This document shows, piece after piece, positions 35,492 through 43,696 of a stretch of 64,000 bases of DNA. The DNA is from Geminicoccus sp036263595 (GTDB lineage: Bacteria > Pseudomonadota > Alphaproteobacteria > Geminicoccales > Geminicoccaceae). The stretch covers positions 1-64,000 of the forward strand of contig NZ_DATAGQ010000167.1 in the NCBI RefSeq assembly GCF_036263595.1, given 5' to 3'. Every line of letters starts with the position of its first letter. Position 1 is the stretch's first letter. The position numbers were made by a program, and so were the translations under genes. A model generated the notes under the pieces. The model ran no database searches. It was not told the origin of the DNA and saw nothing but the letters and a program-made list of their open reading frames with translations.

Positions 35492-36181
35492 ATGACAATC
35501 GCTGCCCTTGCCGTTCCTGAATCCCGACCTGTCACTGGATCCGCCGACAGTCGTGCGACCTGGCGCTGGATGATCGGGTTCCGCTTCCTGCTGATCAATG
35601 CCGTGGGCCTCGCCCTGGTCGGGGCCGGCTGGGCGGCGGGTGTTCTCGATCCGATCTTCGCGACCGACACGACGCATCTCGTCAAGCTGATCGTGGCGGT
35701 GTTCGTCCTGGGGGTTGTCTGGTCGGCCCAACGGGCCTTCATGCTGGCCCGCGAGCTCAATGCCCTGGACCAAGCTCGTCCGTCCACCACGACCCGGGTT
35801 GGCGACTGGCTGCAACGTACGGCGGGCAGCGACGCCGGCATGCGGGCGAACCTGGCTGCTGCGCTGAAGCTCAAGATCGCGCACCGGATCGCCGCGGTTC
35901 GCCACGTGGCGGGTGCCCTGGTGCTGCTCGGCCTGATCGGGACCGTGGTCGGATTTATCCAGGCGCTCTCCGGCGTGCAGCCGGACACGGTCGGCGACGT
36001 CGCTGCCATCCCCGGCATGGTCTCCAAGCTGCTCGAAGGCATGGCCACGGCCCTCTACACGACGCTGGTCGGCTCCGCCCTGAACATCTGGCTGATGCTC
36101 AACTATCGCCTCCTCGAATCCGGCGGCGTCCACCTCCTCGCTCGCCTCGTGGAAAGGGGTGAGAGCCATGGACGGCTTTGA
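35492..36181 (+). CDS. MotA/TolQ/ExbB-like proton channel subunit
   Basis: A 229-residue inner-membrane protein with four hydrophobic segments (about 28-50, 63-85, 138-160, 180-203). The C-terminal pair carries the channel signature AGALVLLGLIGTVVGFIQAL and MVSKLLEGMATALYTTLVGS. Proteins of this fold make pentameric channels driven by proton or sodium flow. The partner normally expected (ExbD/TolR/MotB) is absent; two other membrane proteins follow instead. The ATG at 35492 follows GGAG. The next gene starts inside this one at 36168. Confidence 0.85.
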   Translation: MTIAALAVPESRPVTGSADSRATWRWMIGFRFLLINAVGLALVGAGWAAGVLDPIFATDTTHLVKLIVAVFVLGVVWSAQRAFMLARELNALDQARPSTTTRVGDWLQRTAGSDAGMRANLAAALKLKIAHRIAAVRHVAGALVLLGLIGTVVGFIQALSGVQPDTVGDVAAIPGMVSKLLEGMATALYTTLVGSALNIWLMLNYRLLESGGVHLLARLVERGESHGRL

Positions 36182-36782
36182 CGATCGCGAGGAAGAGGCC
36201 GCCGATACGGTCTTCCGCGACACCATCATGCTGGCATTGGCCGGGTTCGTGACCGTCGTCATGATCGTCCTGGCCCATGTCCGGCCGGAAGCCCAGGCGT
36301 CGGCCAGCCAGGAAGCTGCCTCCATGCCCGGCAGCGTCATGATCGAGGCGCACTGGGACGGCGTGCTCGATGCCGACGTGGACCTGTGGGTGCAGGGTCC
36401 GGGCGACGTGCCGGTCGGCTATTCCAACAAGGGCGGCGGCCTGTTCAACCTCCTGCGCGACGACCTCGGCAAGCAGATGGACCTGTCCGGGGAGAATTAC
36501 GAGGTCAGCTACAGCCGCGGCCTGATGGACGGCGAGTACACCGTCAACCTTCACCTCTACCGCAACCGGTCGACCGTCCAGGCAATCCCGGTCAAGGTTG
36601 TTGCCAGCGTCAAGCGCGGCCCGAACAAGGTTTCCAAGCAGATCCTGGTCAGCGACACCGAGATGGACCGCGAAGGCCAGGAGCGTACCGTGTTCCGCTT
36701 CAAGCTCGATCAGGATGGTGCCCTGGACCAGGACAGCGTCACCACCCTGTTCCGCCCGCTTCGCTCGGGATCCAAGACATGA
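36168..36782 (+). CDS. Single-pass membrane protein with a YfaP/DUF2135-like periplasmic domain
   Basis: A 204-residue protein: a short acidic cytoplasmic start, one transmembrane segment (about 19-37, IMLALAGFVTVVMIVLAHV), then a beta-rich domain with DADVDLWVQGPGDVPVGYSN and YSRGLMDGEYTVNLHLYRN. This resembles DUF2135-type immunoglobulin-like folds. The topology equals that of ExbD/TolR (short N-in, one helix, periplasmic domain), so it may be the stator partner of the ExbB-like channel. It overlaps both neighbours (14 bases upstream, ATGA downstream). No known family was assigned with certainty. Confidence 0.75.
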   Translation: MDGFDDREEEAADTVFRDTIMLALAGFVTVVMIVLAHVRPEAQASASQEAASMPGSVMIEAHWDGVLDADVDLWVQGPGDVPVGYSNKGGGLFNLLRDDLGKQMDLSGENYEVSYSRGLMDGEYTVNLHLYRNRSTVQAIPVKVVASVKRGPNKVSKQILVSDTEMDREGQERTVFRFKLDQDGALDQDSVTTLFRPLRSGSKT

Positions 36783-37294
36783 GCACCCTTACTCTCCTCT
36801 TCGTGGCGTCGGTCCTCCTCGCGGCGGCGCTGGCCTCCGCCGTCCTGTGGTCGCGCCACCGCACGATCGTGAAGCTGGCAGCCCTTGCCGGCCTCCTCTG
36901 CTTCCTCCCGCTGGGCTACGCCGCCTATGCGGATCTGTTGAGCCGGCCGAAGCCGATCAGCCTCGAGTGGTGGCACCGCAACGCCGAGGAGGCGACGGTG
37001 ATCGGCCAGCAGATGCGTGAAGGCGAGGGCATGTTCCTCTGGCTGCAGTTCTCCGGCGACCCGGAGCCCCGAGCCTACGTGCTGCCCTGGGACCAGAAGC
37101 TGGCCGAGCAGCTGCAGATGGCATGGGAGGAGGCGCAGAAGAACGGCACCGGCGTGCGCATGAAGCTGCCGTTCGAGCCGACGCTCGACGGGCGCGAGCC
37201 CAAGTTCTACGCGATGCCGCAGCCGCAGCTTCCCTCCAAGGACATGCAGGCCTCGCCCGCCATGCGCGTCCAGCCGCCTGGCGAGGATGCCTGA
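36779..37294 (+). CDS. Small membrane protein, third gene of the ExbB-like operon, unknown function
   Basis: A 171-residue protein with two hydrophobic segments (about 3-22 and 32-50) followed by a soluble domain (ISLEWWHRNAEEATVIGQQM, GMFLWLQFSGDPEPRAYVLPW, KLAEQLQMAWEEAQ) and a proline-rich tail. I do not recognise the family. Its ATG overlaps the previous stop, so it is co-translated with the ExbB-like pair and is probably part of the same complex. Confidence 0.75.
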   Translation: MSTLTLLFVASVLLAAALASAVLWSRHRTIVKLAALAGLLCFLPLGYAAYADLLSRPKPISLEWWHRNAEEATVIGQQMREGEGMFLWLQFSGDPEPRAYVLPWDQKLAEQLQMAWEEAQKNGTGVRMKLPFEPTLDGREPKFYAMPQPQLPSKDMQASPAMRVQPPGEDA

Positions 37295-37347
37295 ACGCTA
37301 AGATGCCGGATTGCGGGCAGCGCGCCGCCGCGGTACCCGCCCACGGC

Positions 37348-38241
37348 ATGACGAGCCCATTTCCACGCGACGGGTGGCTGTTGCTCTTCCCGCCCTTGTT
37401 CTGGGCCATCAACACGGTGGTGGGCCGCGCTCTGGCCGGTCACTTCCCGCCGGTCGCCCTTTCCCTGGGCAGATGGGCGCTGGCCTTCCTGATCTTCCTG
37501 CCGTTCGCCTGGAAGCCGTTCCGCCAGCACCTGCCCGCCCTGCGCAGCTACTGGCGCGCGATCCTCTTCCTGTCCCTGCTGGGCGTCGGCCTTTACACCT
37601 CGCTGCTCTACCTGGCGCTGATCACCTCGAGCCCGGTTAACGTCCTCCTGATCGGAGCCTGCGCCCCCAGCTTCGTCCTGCTCGCCCGCGCAATGATCGA
37701 GCGCACCCTGCCCAGCCGACGCGCCCTGCTTGCGGCTGCCCTCTCGGTGCTGGGAGTCCTGCTGGTGAGCAGCCGGGGCGACCTGAGCCAGTTGTTCGGC
37801 CTCCGGTTCACCCAGGGCGACCTGGTGATGATCGTGGCGACGCTCGTCTGGGTCGCCTACACACTTGTTTTGCAAAGTGGCCGGCCGCCCGTGCCGGTGG
37901 CGCCCCTGGTGCTCACCCAGTTCGGAGCGGGAGCGCTGTTCCTCCTGCCCTGTGCCCTTCTCGAATGGCTGGTGTTCGCGCCGGTCATGGAGTTCGACGG
38001 AAAGGTCTGGCTGAGCCTGCTCTATGTCGCGATCTTTCCCTCGATCCTCGCCTATTTGTGCTGGGACCGGGGCGTGGCGGCGGCCGGGGCCGAGATCGCG
38101 ACCGTCCTGGCCAATCTGGCGCCGGTGATCGCGGCGGTGCTGGCCTGGGCGGTGCTGGGCGAGGCCATCGGCTGGCATCACCTGCTGGCGGCCGTTCTGA
38201 TCTTCACTGCGATCCGACTGTCCACGCACAAGCCAGCCTGA
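37348..38241 (+). CDS. EamA/DMT-family transporter
   Basis: A 297-residue membrane protein with ten hydrophobic segments in two EamA repeats (GWLLLFPPLFWAINTVVGRAL; GDLVMIVATLVWVAYTLVL). The short loops and the ending AWAVLGEAIGWHHLLAAVLI are typical. These transporters often export amino acids or metabolites. I used the ATG at 37348 where the first helix begins; an in-frame ATG at 37303 would add 15 polar residues. It lies 53 bases after the ExbB-like operon. Confidence 0.87.
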   Translation: MTSPFPRDGWLLLFPPLFWAINTVVGRALAGHFPPVALSLGRWALAFLIFLPFAWKPFRQHLPALRSYWRAILFLSLLGVGLYTSLLYLALITSSPVNVLLIGACAPSFVLLARAMIERTLPSRRALLAAALSVLGVLLVSSRGDLSQLFGLRFTQGDLVMIVATLVWVAYTLVLQSGRPPVPVAPLVLTQFGAGALFLLPCALLEWLVFAPVMEFDGKVWLSLLYVAIFPSILAYLCWDRGVAAAGAEIATVLANLAPVIAAVLAWAVLGEAIGWHHLLAAVLIFTAIRLSTHKPA

Positions 38242-38250
38242 TCGCCTGCG

Positions 38251-38308
38251 ACCGCCACCCGGTCCCGTCCCCGCAGCGCCGCCCGGCGGCACGGTGGTGC
38301 GGTTTTTT
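38251..38308 (+). terminator. Imperfect hairpin followed by six Ts
   Basis: ACCGCCACC (from 38251) can pair, with a bulge, with GGTGGTGCGGT ending at 38303, and TTTTTT (38303-38308) follows directly. The position 10 bases after the EamA stop fits a factor-independent terminator. Confidence 0.5.
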
Positions 38309-38486
38309 GCTGGAAAATGCAGCAAACGAGCATGCAGTACTCGCACTGTCACGGATCATGTGGCAGGAGAGCGCCGGGCGGGCAGGCGTACGCCGACGGC
38401 AAGCCGAACCGGCCGCAAGGGTCGGGTCGTAGCGGCCGAGGCGGCGGTTTCTCGGGCGATTCATGTCAAGCAGCGGAGATGTGATC

Positions 38487-39515
38487 ATGGCCAGCAACCG
38501 GCTGGAGGAGAAGCTCGAACGGATCCGCAAGGATTCGACGGTGAAGGACTTCGCGATCTGCGACGCCAAGGACGGCGACATGGGCGGCGGCATCCCGATG
38601 CCGGGCCCGGTGCGTGGCGCCGACGGCAAGCCCACCGGCAAGTTCAAGACCCGCGAGGCGCATCTCCAGCAGATCCGCGACATCGTCCGCCAGGACATCG
38701 TCGACCTCATGCTGCTCTCGGTCTCCACGCTCGAGATCCTGAAGGATGAGGGCCTGTTCGAGGGCAGCCGGGTCGGCACCGCGATCCGTGCCAACGACAC
38801 GACCGAGATCAAGGGCCCGCGCAACAGCCAGTACCGCAAGACCGCGTCGCTGCCGTTCCGCACCGCCGAGATCCCGCACGCCATGTACGGCCGGCTCGAC
38901 GCCGAGCCCGGCACCCCGCCGACGCTGACCGACCTCGGCCTCTACTCGGTCACCTTCGTCGGTGACGCCGAGCAGGACCGCGAGGCGCTCAACCACTATC
39001 GCGACTTCCGTGCGGAAGCCGAGGAGTGGGGCTTCAAGCACTTCCTCGAGGTGTTCAACCCGAACGTCAACTTCGAGAACAACTCGATCGAAGAGATCGG
39101 CGACTTCGTCAACGACAGCATCCTGCATGCGATCGCCGGCGTGCCGAGGATCTCCCAGCCCCTGTTCCTGAAGATGCCGTTCAACGGCCCGAAGGCCTGC
39201 TCGGAGCTGGCCGAGTACGACCCGCGCCTGATCGTGGGCATCCTGGGCGGCGGTGCCGGTACCACGCGCGACACGCTGGAGCTCTTGGCTGCCTCGCAGA
39301 AGTACGGCGCTCGTCTGGTGCTGTTCGGCCGCAAGATCAACCTGGCCGAGCACCCGCTCGCGATCGTCAAGCTGATGAAGGAAGTCGTGGACGGCAACAT
39401 TACCCCGGCGGAGGGCGTGAAGGCCTACCATGGCGAGCTGGAGAAGGCCGGCATCCGGCCAGCGCGCGACCTGCAGGCCGACTCGGAGATCACCGAGGCC
39501 GTCCTGAAGATGTGA
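38487..39515 (+). CDS. Conserved beta/alpha-barrel protein, possible aldolase, function unknown
   Basis: A 342-residue soluble protein with no signal. Alternating segments such as VDLMLLSVSTLEIL, GLYSVTFVG, FKHFLEVFNPNV, PLFLKMPFNGPKAC, LIVGILGGGAGTT and ARLVLFGRKINLAEHP suggest a TIM barrel. K and E residues at the strand ends would suit a class I aldolase. I recall it only as a conserved uncharacterised barrel protein in alphaproteobacteria. The ATG at 38487 has GGAG upstream. It has its own terminator and is convergent with a PfkB sugar kinase, which hints at a kinase-aldolase pair. Confidence 0.7.
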   Translation: MASNRLEEKLERIRKDSTVKDFAICDAKDGDMGGGIPMPGPVRGADGKPTGKFKTREAHLQQIRDIVRQDIVDLMLLSVSTLEILKDEGLFEGSRVGTAIRANDTTEIKGPRNSQYRKTASLPFRTAEIPHAMYGRLDAEPGTPPTLTDLGLYSVTFVGDAEQDREALNHYRDFRAEAEEWGFKHFLEVFNPNVNFENNSIEEIGDFVNDSILHAIAGVPRISQPLFLKMPFNGPKACSELAEYDPRLIVGILGGGAGTTRDTLELLAASQKYGARLVLFGRKINLAEHPLAIVKLMKEVVDGNITPAEGVKAYHGELEKAGIRPARDLQADSEITEAVLKM

Positions 39516-39540
39516 GCTGGCGGCATCGCCGGAGATGGGG

Positions 39541-39567
39541 AAAGGCCACCGCGAGGTGGCCTTTTTT
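39541..39567. terminator. Strong rho-independent terminator
   Basis: AAAGGCCACC (39541-39550), loop GCGA, then GGTGGCCTTT (39555-39564) followed by TTT. This is a perfect 10-bp stem with A and T tracts on both sides, so it can stop the barrel gene (+) and the PfkB gene (-, ending at 39584). Confidence 0.9.
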
Positions 39568-39583
39568 CGTTGCCCCGCCGCTT

Positions 39584-40501
39584 TCAGCGGAGCCCGCGCA
39601 TCGCTTCCTCCACCTCCAGGCGCGAAGGCATGCCGTCCCAGCCCCGGCCGGCCTGGCATTTGAGCGCTGCCGCAGCGCTGGCGAAGCGGATCGCCCGCTC
39701 CATCGGCATGCCTTCGGCGATGCCCCCGGCAAAGGCGCCGTGGAACACGTCGCCGGCCCCGGTCGTGTCCTCGCAGGTCACGGCCAGGGCTGGCACATGC
39801 AGCAGATGACCGTTCAACCACCAGAGCGAGCCCCGCTCGCCCATCGTGACACCGATGTCCCGCCCAAGCTGTTCGCTCAAGGCCTGCAGGCTCTGGGCGT
39901 CCGGCGCCGCGCCGCCTGTGACCTGCACGAAGGCACCCTCGCAGAACACCGGGTAGCGGGCGAGCCGCGCCAGCCGCAGCAGGAGCGACGTATGCCGGTT
40001 GTCCTCCGCGTCCAGCACGCTCGGCACGCCCATTGCCTCGGCCGCTTCCAGAAGCGCCAGGGAACCATCGATCCAGGCCGTGTCCGCCAGCACCGCTCCC
40101 GCCCCCGCCAGCCGGTCGAGGGGCAGTCGGCCAGCCGGCCGCTCGAAGATCTCCGCCCCGTGCGCCACGATCAGGCGCTCGCCGTTGCGGTCGACCATCA
40201 CGATGGCCAGCACGGTCGGCACGCCATCCAGCACGGTCAGCCCGGCGACATCGACCCCATGCCGGATCAGGGCGTCCCGCGTCTGCACGCCATGGGCGTC
40301 GTTGCCGACATTGCCCCAGAAGGCAGCGGGAATGCCGAGGTTGCCGCACGCGACGGCCGCCGTTCCGGCCGGCCCGCCATTGCGCAGCGTCCGGCTCTTC
40401 GCCAGGATCTTGGTGGGCTCGCGCGGGATCGTGTCCAGCTGGAAGACGAGATCGACCACCGCGGCACCCAGGCACACGACTGGTCCACGTGCACTACCCA
40501 T
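39584..40501 (-). CDS. PfkB-family carbohydrate kinase
   Basis: A 305-residue ribokinase-like sugar kinase. The N-terminal motif is VCLGAAVVDLVFQLD; the substrate site is RNGGPAGTAAVACGNLGI; the second PfkB signature is DTTGAGDVFHGAFAGGIAEG, with the catalytic Asp of GAGD. It phosphorylates a sugar, keto-acid or nucleoside hydroxyl with ATP. I used the ATG at 40499-40501, directly before the first strand; the frame opens at 40609 with unrelated residues. It is convergent with the barrel protein. Confidence 0.88.
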   Translation of the reverse strand: MGSARGPVVCLGAAVVDLVFQLDTIPREPTKILAKSRTLRNGGPAGTAAVACGNLGIPAAFWGNVGNDAHGVQTRDALIRHGVDVAGLTVLDGVPTVLAIVMVDRNGERLIVAHGAEIFERPAGRLPLDRLAGAGAVLADTAWIDGSLALLEAAEAMGVPSVLDAEDNRHTSLLLRLARLARYPVFCEGAFVQVTGGAAPDAQSLQALSEQLGRDIGVTMGERGSLWWLNGHLLHVPALAVTCEDTTGAGDVFHGAFAGGIAEGMPMERAIRFASAAAALKCQAGRGWDGMPSRLEVEEAMRGLR

Positions 40502-40607
40502 CGCTGCACCCCGCCCGACCCATGCTCGCCTCCCTGGCTTGTTCGTTCCTTGGGTGCGTCCAGCATGCCTGCCTGACGGCGTCGGCACCACCCGGCTCGA
40601 ATGGCGC

Positions 40608-41642
40608 ATGACGATCCCGGATGCGCTGCTGCGCGAGGGGCTGATGCGCTGGCGGGCGGCGCCTTGGCGGCTTTATCCCACGCGCAGCCTGCCACCACTG
40701 ACGCTGGTGGGCACGGGCCAGTCGCTCGACTACGTCGCCCGGCAACTCGGGCGGGACCCCGCCCAGGCCACAGCCGCACGGCCAGTGCCGGCCTGGCGGC
40801 TGGGTCCGGCTCTGCAGCGCCATCTCGAGCAGGACGGGATCGTGCTGGCGCGACTGCCGTGTCCGCTGGCGACAAGGCTCTGCCCGATGGGGTTGCTCAT
40901 GCCGGAGCTGGTGGACAGCGTGATCGATGTGGCGGAGGAGCGATGGCTCCGGTCCCGTTCTGCCCGCAGCAACCTCCAACGCATCGCCGACCACCGTCTC
41001 ACCTGGCGCCTTTCCACCGGATCCGCCGCCGTCGAGCGGTTCTACACGCACTGCTACCTGCCCTACCTGCAGGCTCGCCACGGCTCAGGTGCCGCCTTGC
41101 GTTCCAGGCGCTCGCTCGCCCGCGACGCAGCGCACGGCGGCATCCAGGAGGTCTGCCTGGATGGCGAGACGGTGGCGGCCCAGCTGGTGGGATTTGGGCC
41201 GGACGAACTGCAATGCATCGCGGTCGGTGTGCCCGGTGATGGCGAACTGGCGCGGGAAAGCGGAGCCATCGCTGCGACCACGGCATTTGCGATTGAGCTG
41301 GCCAGGCAGCGCGGCCTGGCTTTCGTGAACCTGGGCGGAAGCCTGCCGCTGCGCCGCAATCCGGTCCTCTTGAGCAAGAGCTACTGGGGCGCCCGCGTCA
41401 CGTTGCGGCCGCGCGCCGACCACGACCTCCTGCTGGCCTGGCGGGTCTGGTCGCCTTCGGTGGCCAGGATCCTCACGACCCTCGTCCCGATCCTGCGCAG
41501 TCCACATGGCTTGGTCAGTGTCGAGGTACCGGGCCTGCGGCCGTTGCACGGGCTCTCGGCGTCCTTGCAGATCCCGCCTGGCGCCTCGTCGCGCGACCTT
41601 GCCCAAATGCTCATGCGCGACCAGCGTGGTCTGTCAGATTAG
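40608..41642 (+). CDS. FemAB-like GNAT acyltransferase, function unknown
   Basis: A 344-residue protein. The second half looks like a GNAT fold of the BioF2/FemAB type: HCYLPYLQARHG, IQEVCLDGETVAAQLVGFG, AIELARQRGLAFVNLGGS, PVLLSKSYWGARVTLRPR. Such enzymes transfer amino-acyl or acetyl groups to cell-wall precursors, lipids or exopolysaccharides. The first 120 residues match nothing I know. The start is probably ATG 40608, but no strong ribosome site marks it. It converges on, and overlaps by 9 bases, a formyltransferase gene that lies beside an acyltransferase; the three may modify one product. Confidence 0.65.
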   Translation: MTIPDALLREGLMRWRAAPWRLYPTRSLPPLTLVGTGQSLDYVARQLGRDPAQATAARPVPAWRLGPALQRHLEQDGIVLARLPCPLATRLCPMGLLMPELVDSVIDVAEERWLRSRSARSNLQRIADHRLTWRLSTGSAAVERFYTHCYLPYLQARHGSGAALRSRRSLARDAAHGGIQEVCLDGETVAAQLVGFGPDELQCIAVGVPGDGELARESGAIAATTAFAIELARQRGLAFVNLGGSLPLRRNPVLLSKSYWGARVTLRPRADHDLLLAWRVWSPSVARILTTLVPILRSPHGLVSVEVPGLRPLHGLSASLQIPPGASSRDLAQMLMRDQRGLSD

Positions 41643-42599
41643 CTCCGACCAGCCGATTCCTGCTCGCCTGCAGGCCCGCAGCGCCTCCGCCCAGACACGT
41701 GGCTGCCAAGACCGGTCCAACTCCAACTTGCCGGCCGGGTGAGCGAGGAACCAAGTCTGTGCGTCCTTCCCGACCGCTCCAGGCCGGACGGACGGATCCG
41801 GCCCGCAGCGCCATTCTCCCGATGCCTGCGCTAGCCATCCCAGGTCACGTAGCCGTGGCCGCGGGAAGGCGACCAGGCCACCGAGCATGGCAGTCCGCGC
41901 AGCACAGCGCTCGATCGGCCAGTCCGGCTGAAACACAAGGCCCGCATCGGCCGGTCCCACCTTGCGGGCTCGTGTGGTCGGTGACGTGGCCGGCTGCGGA
42001 GCCGCCACGGCCGTTCTGTCGATCACCTGGTCCAGGCAGTCCAGCAGCAGCCTGCCGCCCTCCCGAGCCACCTGGAGCGCCAGATCGGCGTGCCGTGCGC
42101 CGCTTTGTACCGGCACTTCCCCCTGCAGCAGGATGGGGCCGTCGTCCTCGCCGGCCTGCAGGCGGTGCACCGTCACGCCGATGCTGCCGCGCCCCGTCAG
42201 GAGCTGCCAGAATATCGGGAAAGGTCCACGCCATTCCGGCAGCTTCGCCGGATGCACGTTGAGAAAGCCCAGGCGCGGATGGCCAAGGAGGTCCGCCGGC
42301 AGGAGGCAGGTCATGCTGGCGACGCAGACGATCTCGGCACCATGCCGATCGCACAAGGTCCGCACGATCTCCAGCTGGCTCCGGTCGGCCTGGGCGAAGG
42401 GAATCCCGTGCCGCTTGGCGAAGCTTCCCAGCGTCGATGGCCCGAACCGGTTCATCAGGCCTGCCAGCCCGTGCGAGCGGCGGACGCTTCGCAGGATCGC
42501 CACCACGTCGTGACGTGGCGCCAGGACCTGGAGGTGACCCAGCGAAAAGATGCTGTTTGTGCCGATGAACAGGACGCGCAGCCGGACAGGCGACGCCAT
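41634..42599 (-). CDS. Formyltransferase-family protein (methionyl-tRNA formyltransferase-like)
   Basis: A 321-residue protein with the formyl-transferase core: VLFIGTNSIFSLGHLQVL, LNVHPAKLPEWRGPFPIFW (catalytic His) and LQAGEDDGPILLQGEVPV (catalytic Asp). The C-terminal part (about 210-321) lacks a recognisable tRNA-binding domain of Fmt. It is therefore more likely a sugar-amine or amino-acid formyltransferase using 10-formyl-tetrahydrofolate. The ATG at 42597-42599 follows GAGG and comes 4 bases after the stop of the acyltransferase gene, so the two form an operon. Confidence 0.82.
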   Translation of the reverse strand: MASPVRLRVLFIGTNSIFSLGHLQVLAPRHDVVAILRSVRRSHGLAGLMNRFGPSTLGSFAKRHGIPFAQADRSQLEIVRTLCDRHGAEIVCVASMTCLLPADLLGHPRLGFLNVHPAKLPEWRGPFPIFWQLLTGRGSIGVTVHRLQAGEDDGPILLQGEVPVQSGARHADLALQVAREGGRLLLDCLDQVIDRTAVAAPQPATSPTTRARKVGPADAGLVFQPDWPIERCAARTAMLGGLVAFPRPRLRDLGWLAQASGEWRCGPDPSVRPGAVGKDAQTWFLAHPAGKLELDRSWQPRVWAEALRACRRAGIGWSELI

Positions 42600-42603
42600 C
42601 GCC

Positions 42604-43563
42604 TCAGCCCGCGGCGGCGGCGACAATCCCGTCGCGCCAGAAGAATTGCCCGGGCTCGGCCTGGACTTCCCGTTCCAGGAGCGTGGCCATGGACAGGCCG
42701 GCTTCCTGCATGCCCGATGGCCCCGTTCCCGGCTCGATGGCCGGCATCAGCCGGGTGACGAAACAGCCATCCGGGTCGCGGGTCGTCACGGCCGGAATCA
42801 GGGCGGCGCCGGTCTGCCGGGCAAGCTTGATGGCGCCGTTGGCGAGCCGCAGCCGCCCGGCCATGAACGGCAGCTCGATCCTGCCCGCCCCTTCGGCGGC
42901 GACCGTGATCGTCACGATCCCGTTCGCCTTCAGGCGCGTCGCCAGCCGGCGGGCTGCCGCCACCCCGGCGTCGCCCTGTCCGATCACCACCCGCTCATCC
43001 AGGAACATGTTCTCGGCACGGAGCTGGTAGGCATTCAGCACCTGCATCCCCAGGCGCGAGCGGGCGGTGCCATGCGACCACCGGCTCAGATGGGCGACCG
43101 GCAGGCCCATGCGGTGGCAGGTCAGCTTGGTCATCAGCGCCGAATAGACGAAGGGCGGCGCCCAGAGGATCGCGCCCCGCCCTTGCGAGAGCGCCTGGTC
43201 GACTTGGACGCGGCCGTCCAGGCGAATGGGTGGCTGCCAGTTTCCTGGCCGCAACGCGCGCATGAACTGGAGCTGGCGGACGCGGAACGCCCGGATGAGG
43301 TCGATCACTGCCTGGCGGGCCGCCGCCTCGTCCAGGCGATCGCCTGCCACCTTCCGGATCCAGGCCGCCTCGGTCGCCACCCAGGCTGACCGGTGCCTCG
43401 ACCGCCACTGGGCGATCGCGTGGCCCATGCGGTCCCAGGCCGGCTCGCCCGCGAACCAGGCGAGAGCGAATCCGACAGGGAGGCGCGCGAGCGCAACCAG
43501 ATCCTGTCGGCTCCACCAGTGCAAACCCGGCTGCTCCCGCGTGATCACCCGTCGCCCACCCAT
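42604..43563 (-). CDS. Divergent LpxL/HtrB-type lipid acyltransferase homologue
   Basis: A 319-residue protein with the layout of lipid A lauroyl/myristoyl transferases: AARQAVIDLIRAFRVRQLQF, VDQALSQGRGAILWAPPFVY, LKANGIVTITVAAEGAG, and GAIKLARQTGAALIPAV with DGCF. The strand position that normally carries the His of the HX4D/E motif (GHFGNWE) reads LWAPPFVYS, so the standard catalytic pair is missing. There is no clear membrane helix. The start is taken at the ATG 43561-43563. It is first in an operon with the formyltransferase. Confidence 0.75.
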   Translation of the reverse strand: MGGRRVITREQPGLHWWSRQDLVALARLPVGFALAWFAGEPAWDRMGHAIAQWRSRHRSAWVATEAAWIRKVAGDRLDEAAARQAVIDLIRAFRVRQLQFMRALRPGNWQPPIRLDGRVQVDQALSQGRGAILWAPPFVYSALMTKLTCHRMGLPVAHLSRWSHGTARSRLGMQVLNAYQLRAENMFLDERVVIGQGDAGVAAARRLATRLKANGIVTITVAAEGAGRIELPFMAGRLRLANGAIKLARQTGAALIPAVTTRDPDGCFVTRLMPAIEPGTGPSGMQEAGLSMATLLEREVQAEPGQFFWRDGIVAAAAG

Positions 43564-43696
43564 GGACCATCCGCCGCATGTCACGGTTAGCATGGACGAT
43601 GGCTACAGGGGCAGCGCGCACAGTGACCGGCCGGAACGCCAGTGCCGGCCGGCGGTTTGGGCAAGACCTCCGCCCGGACCTACGAGCAAGACCCTG

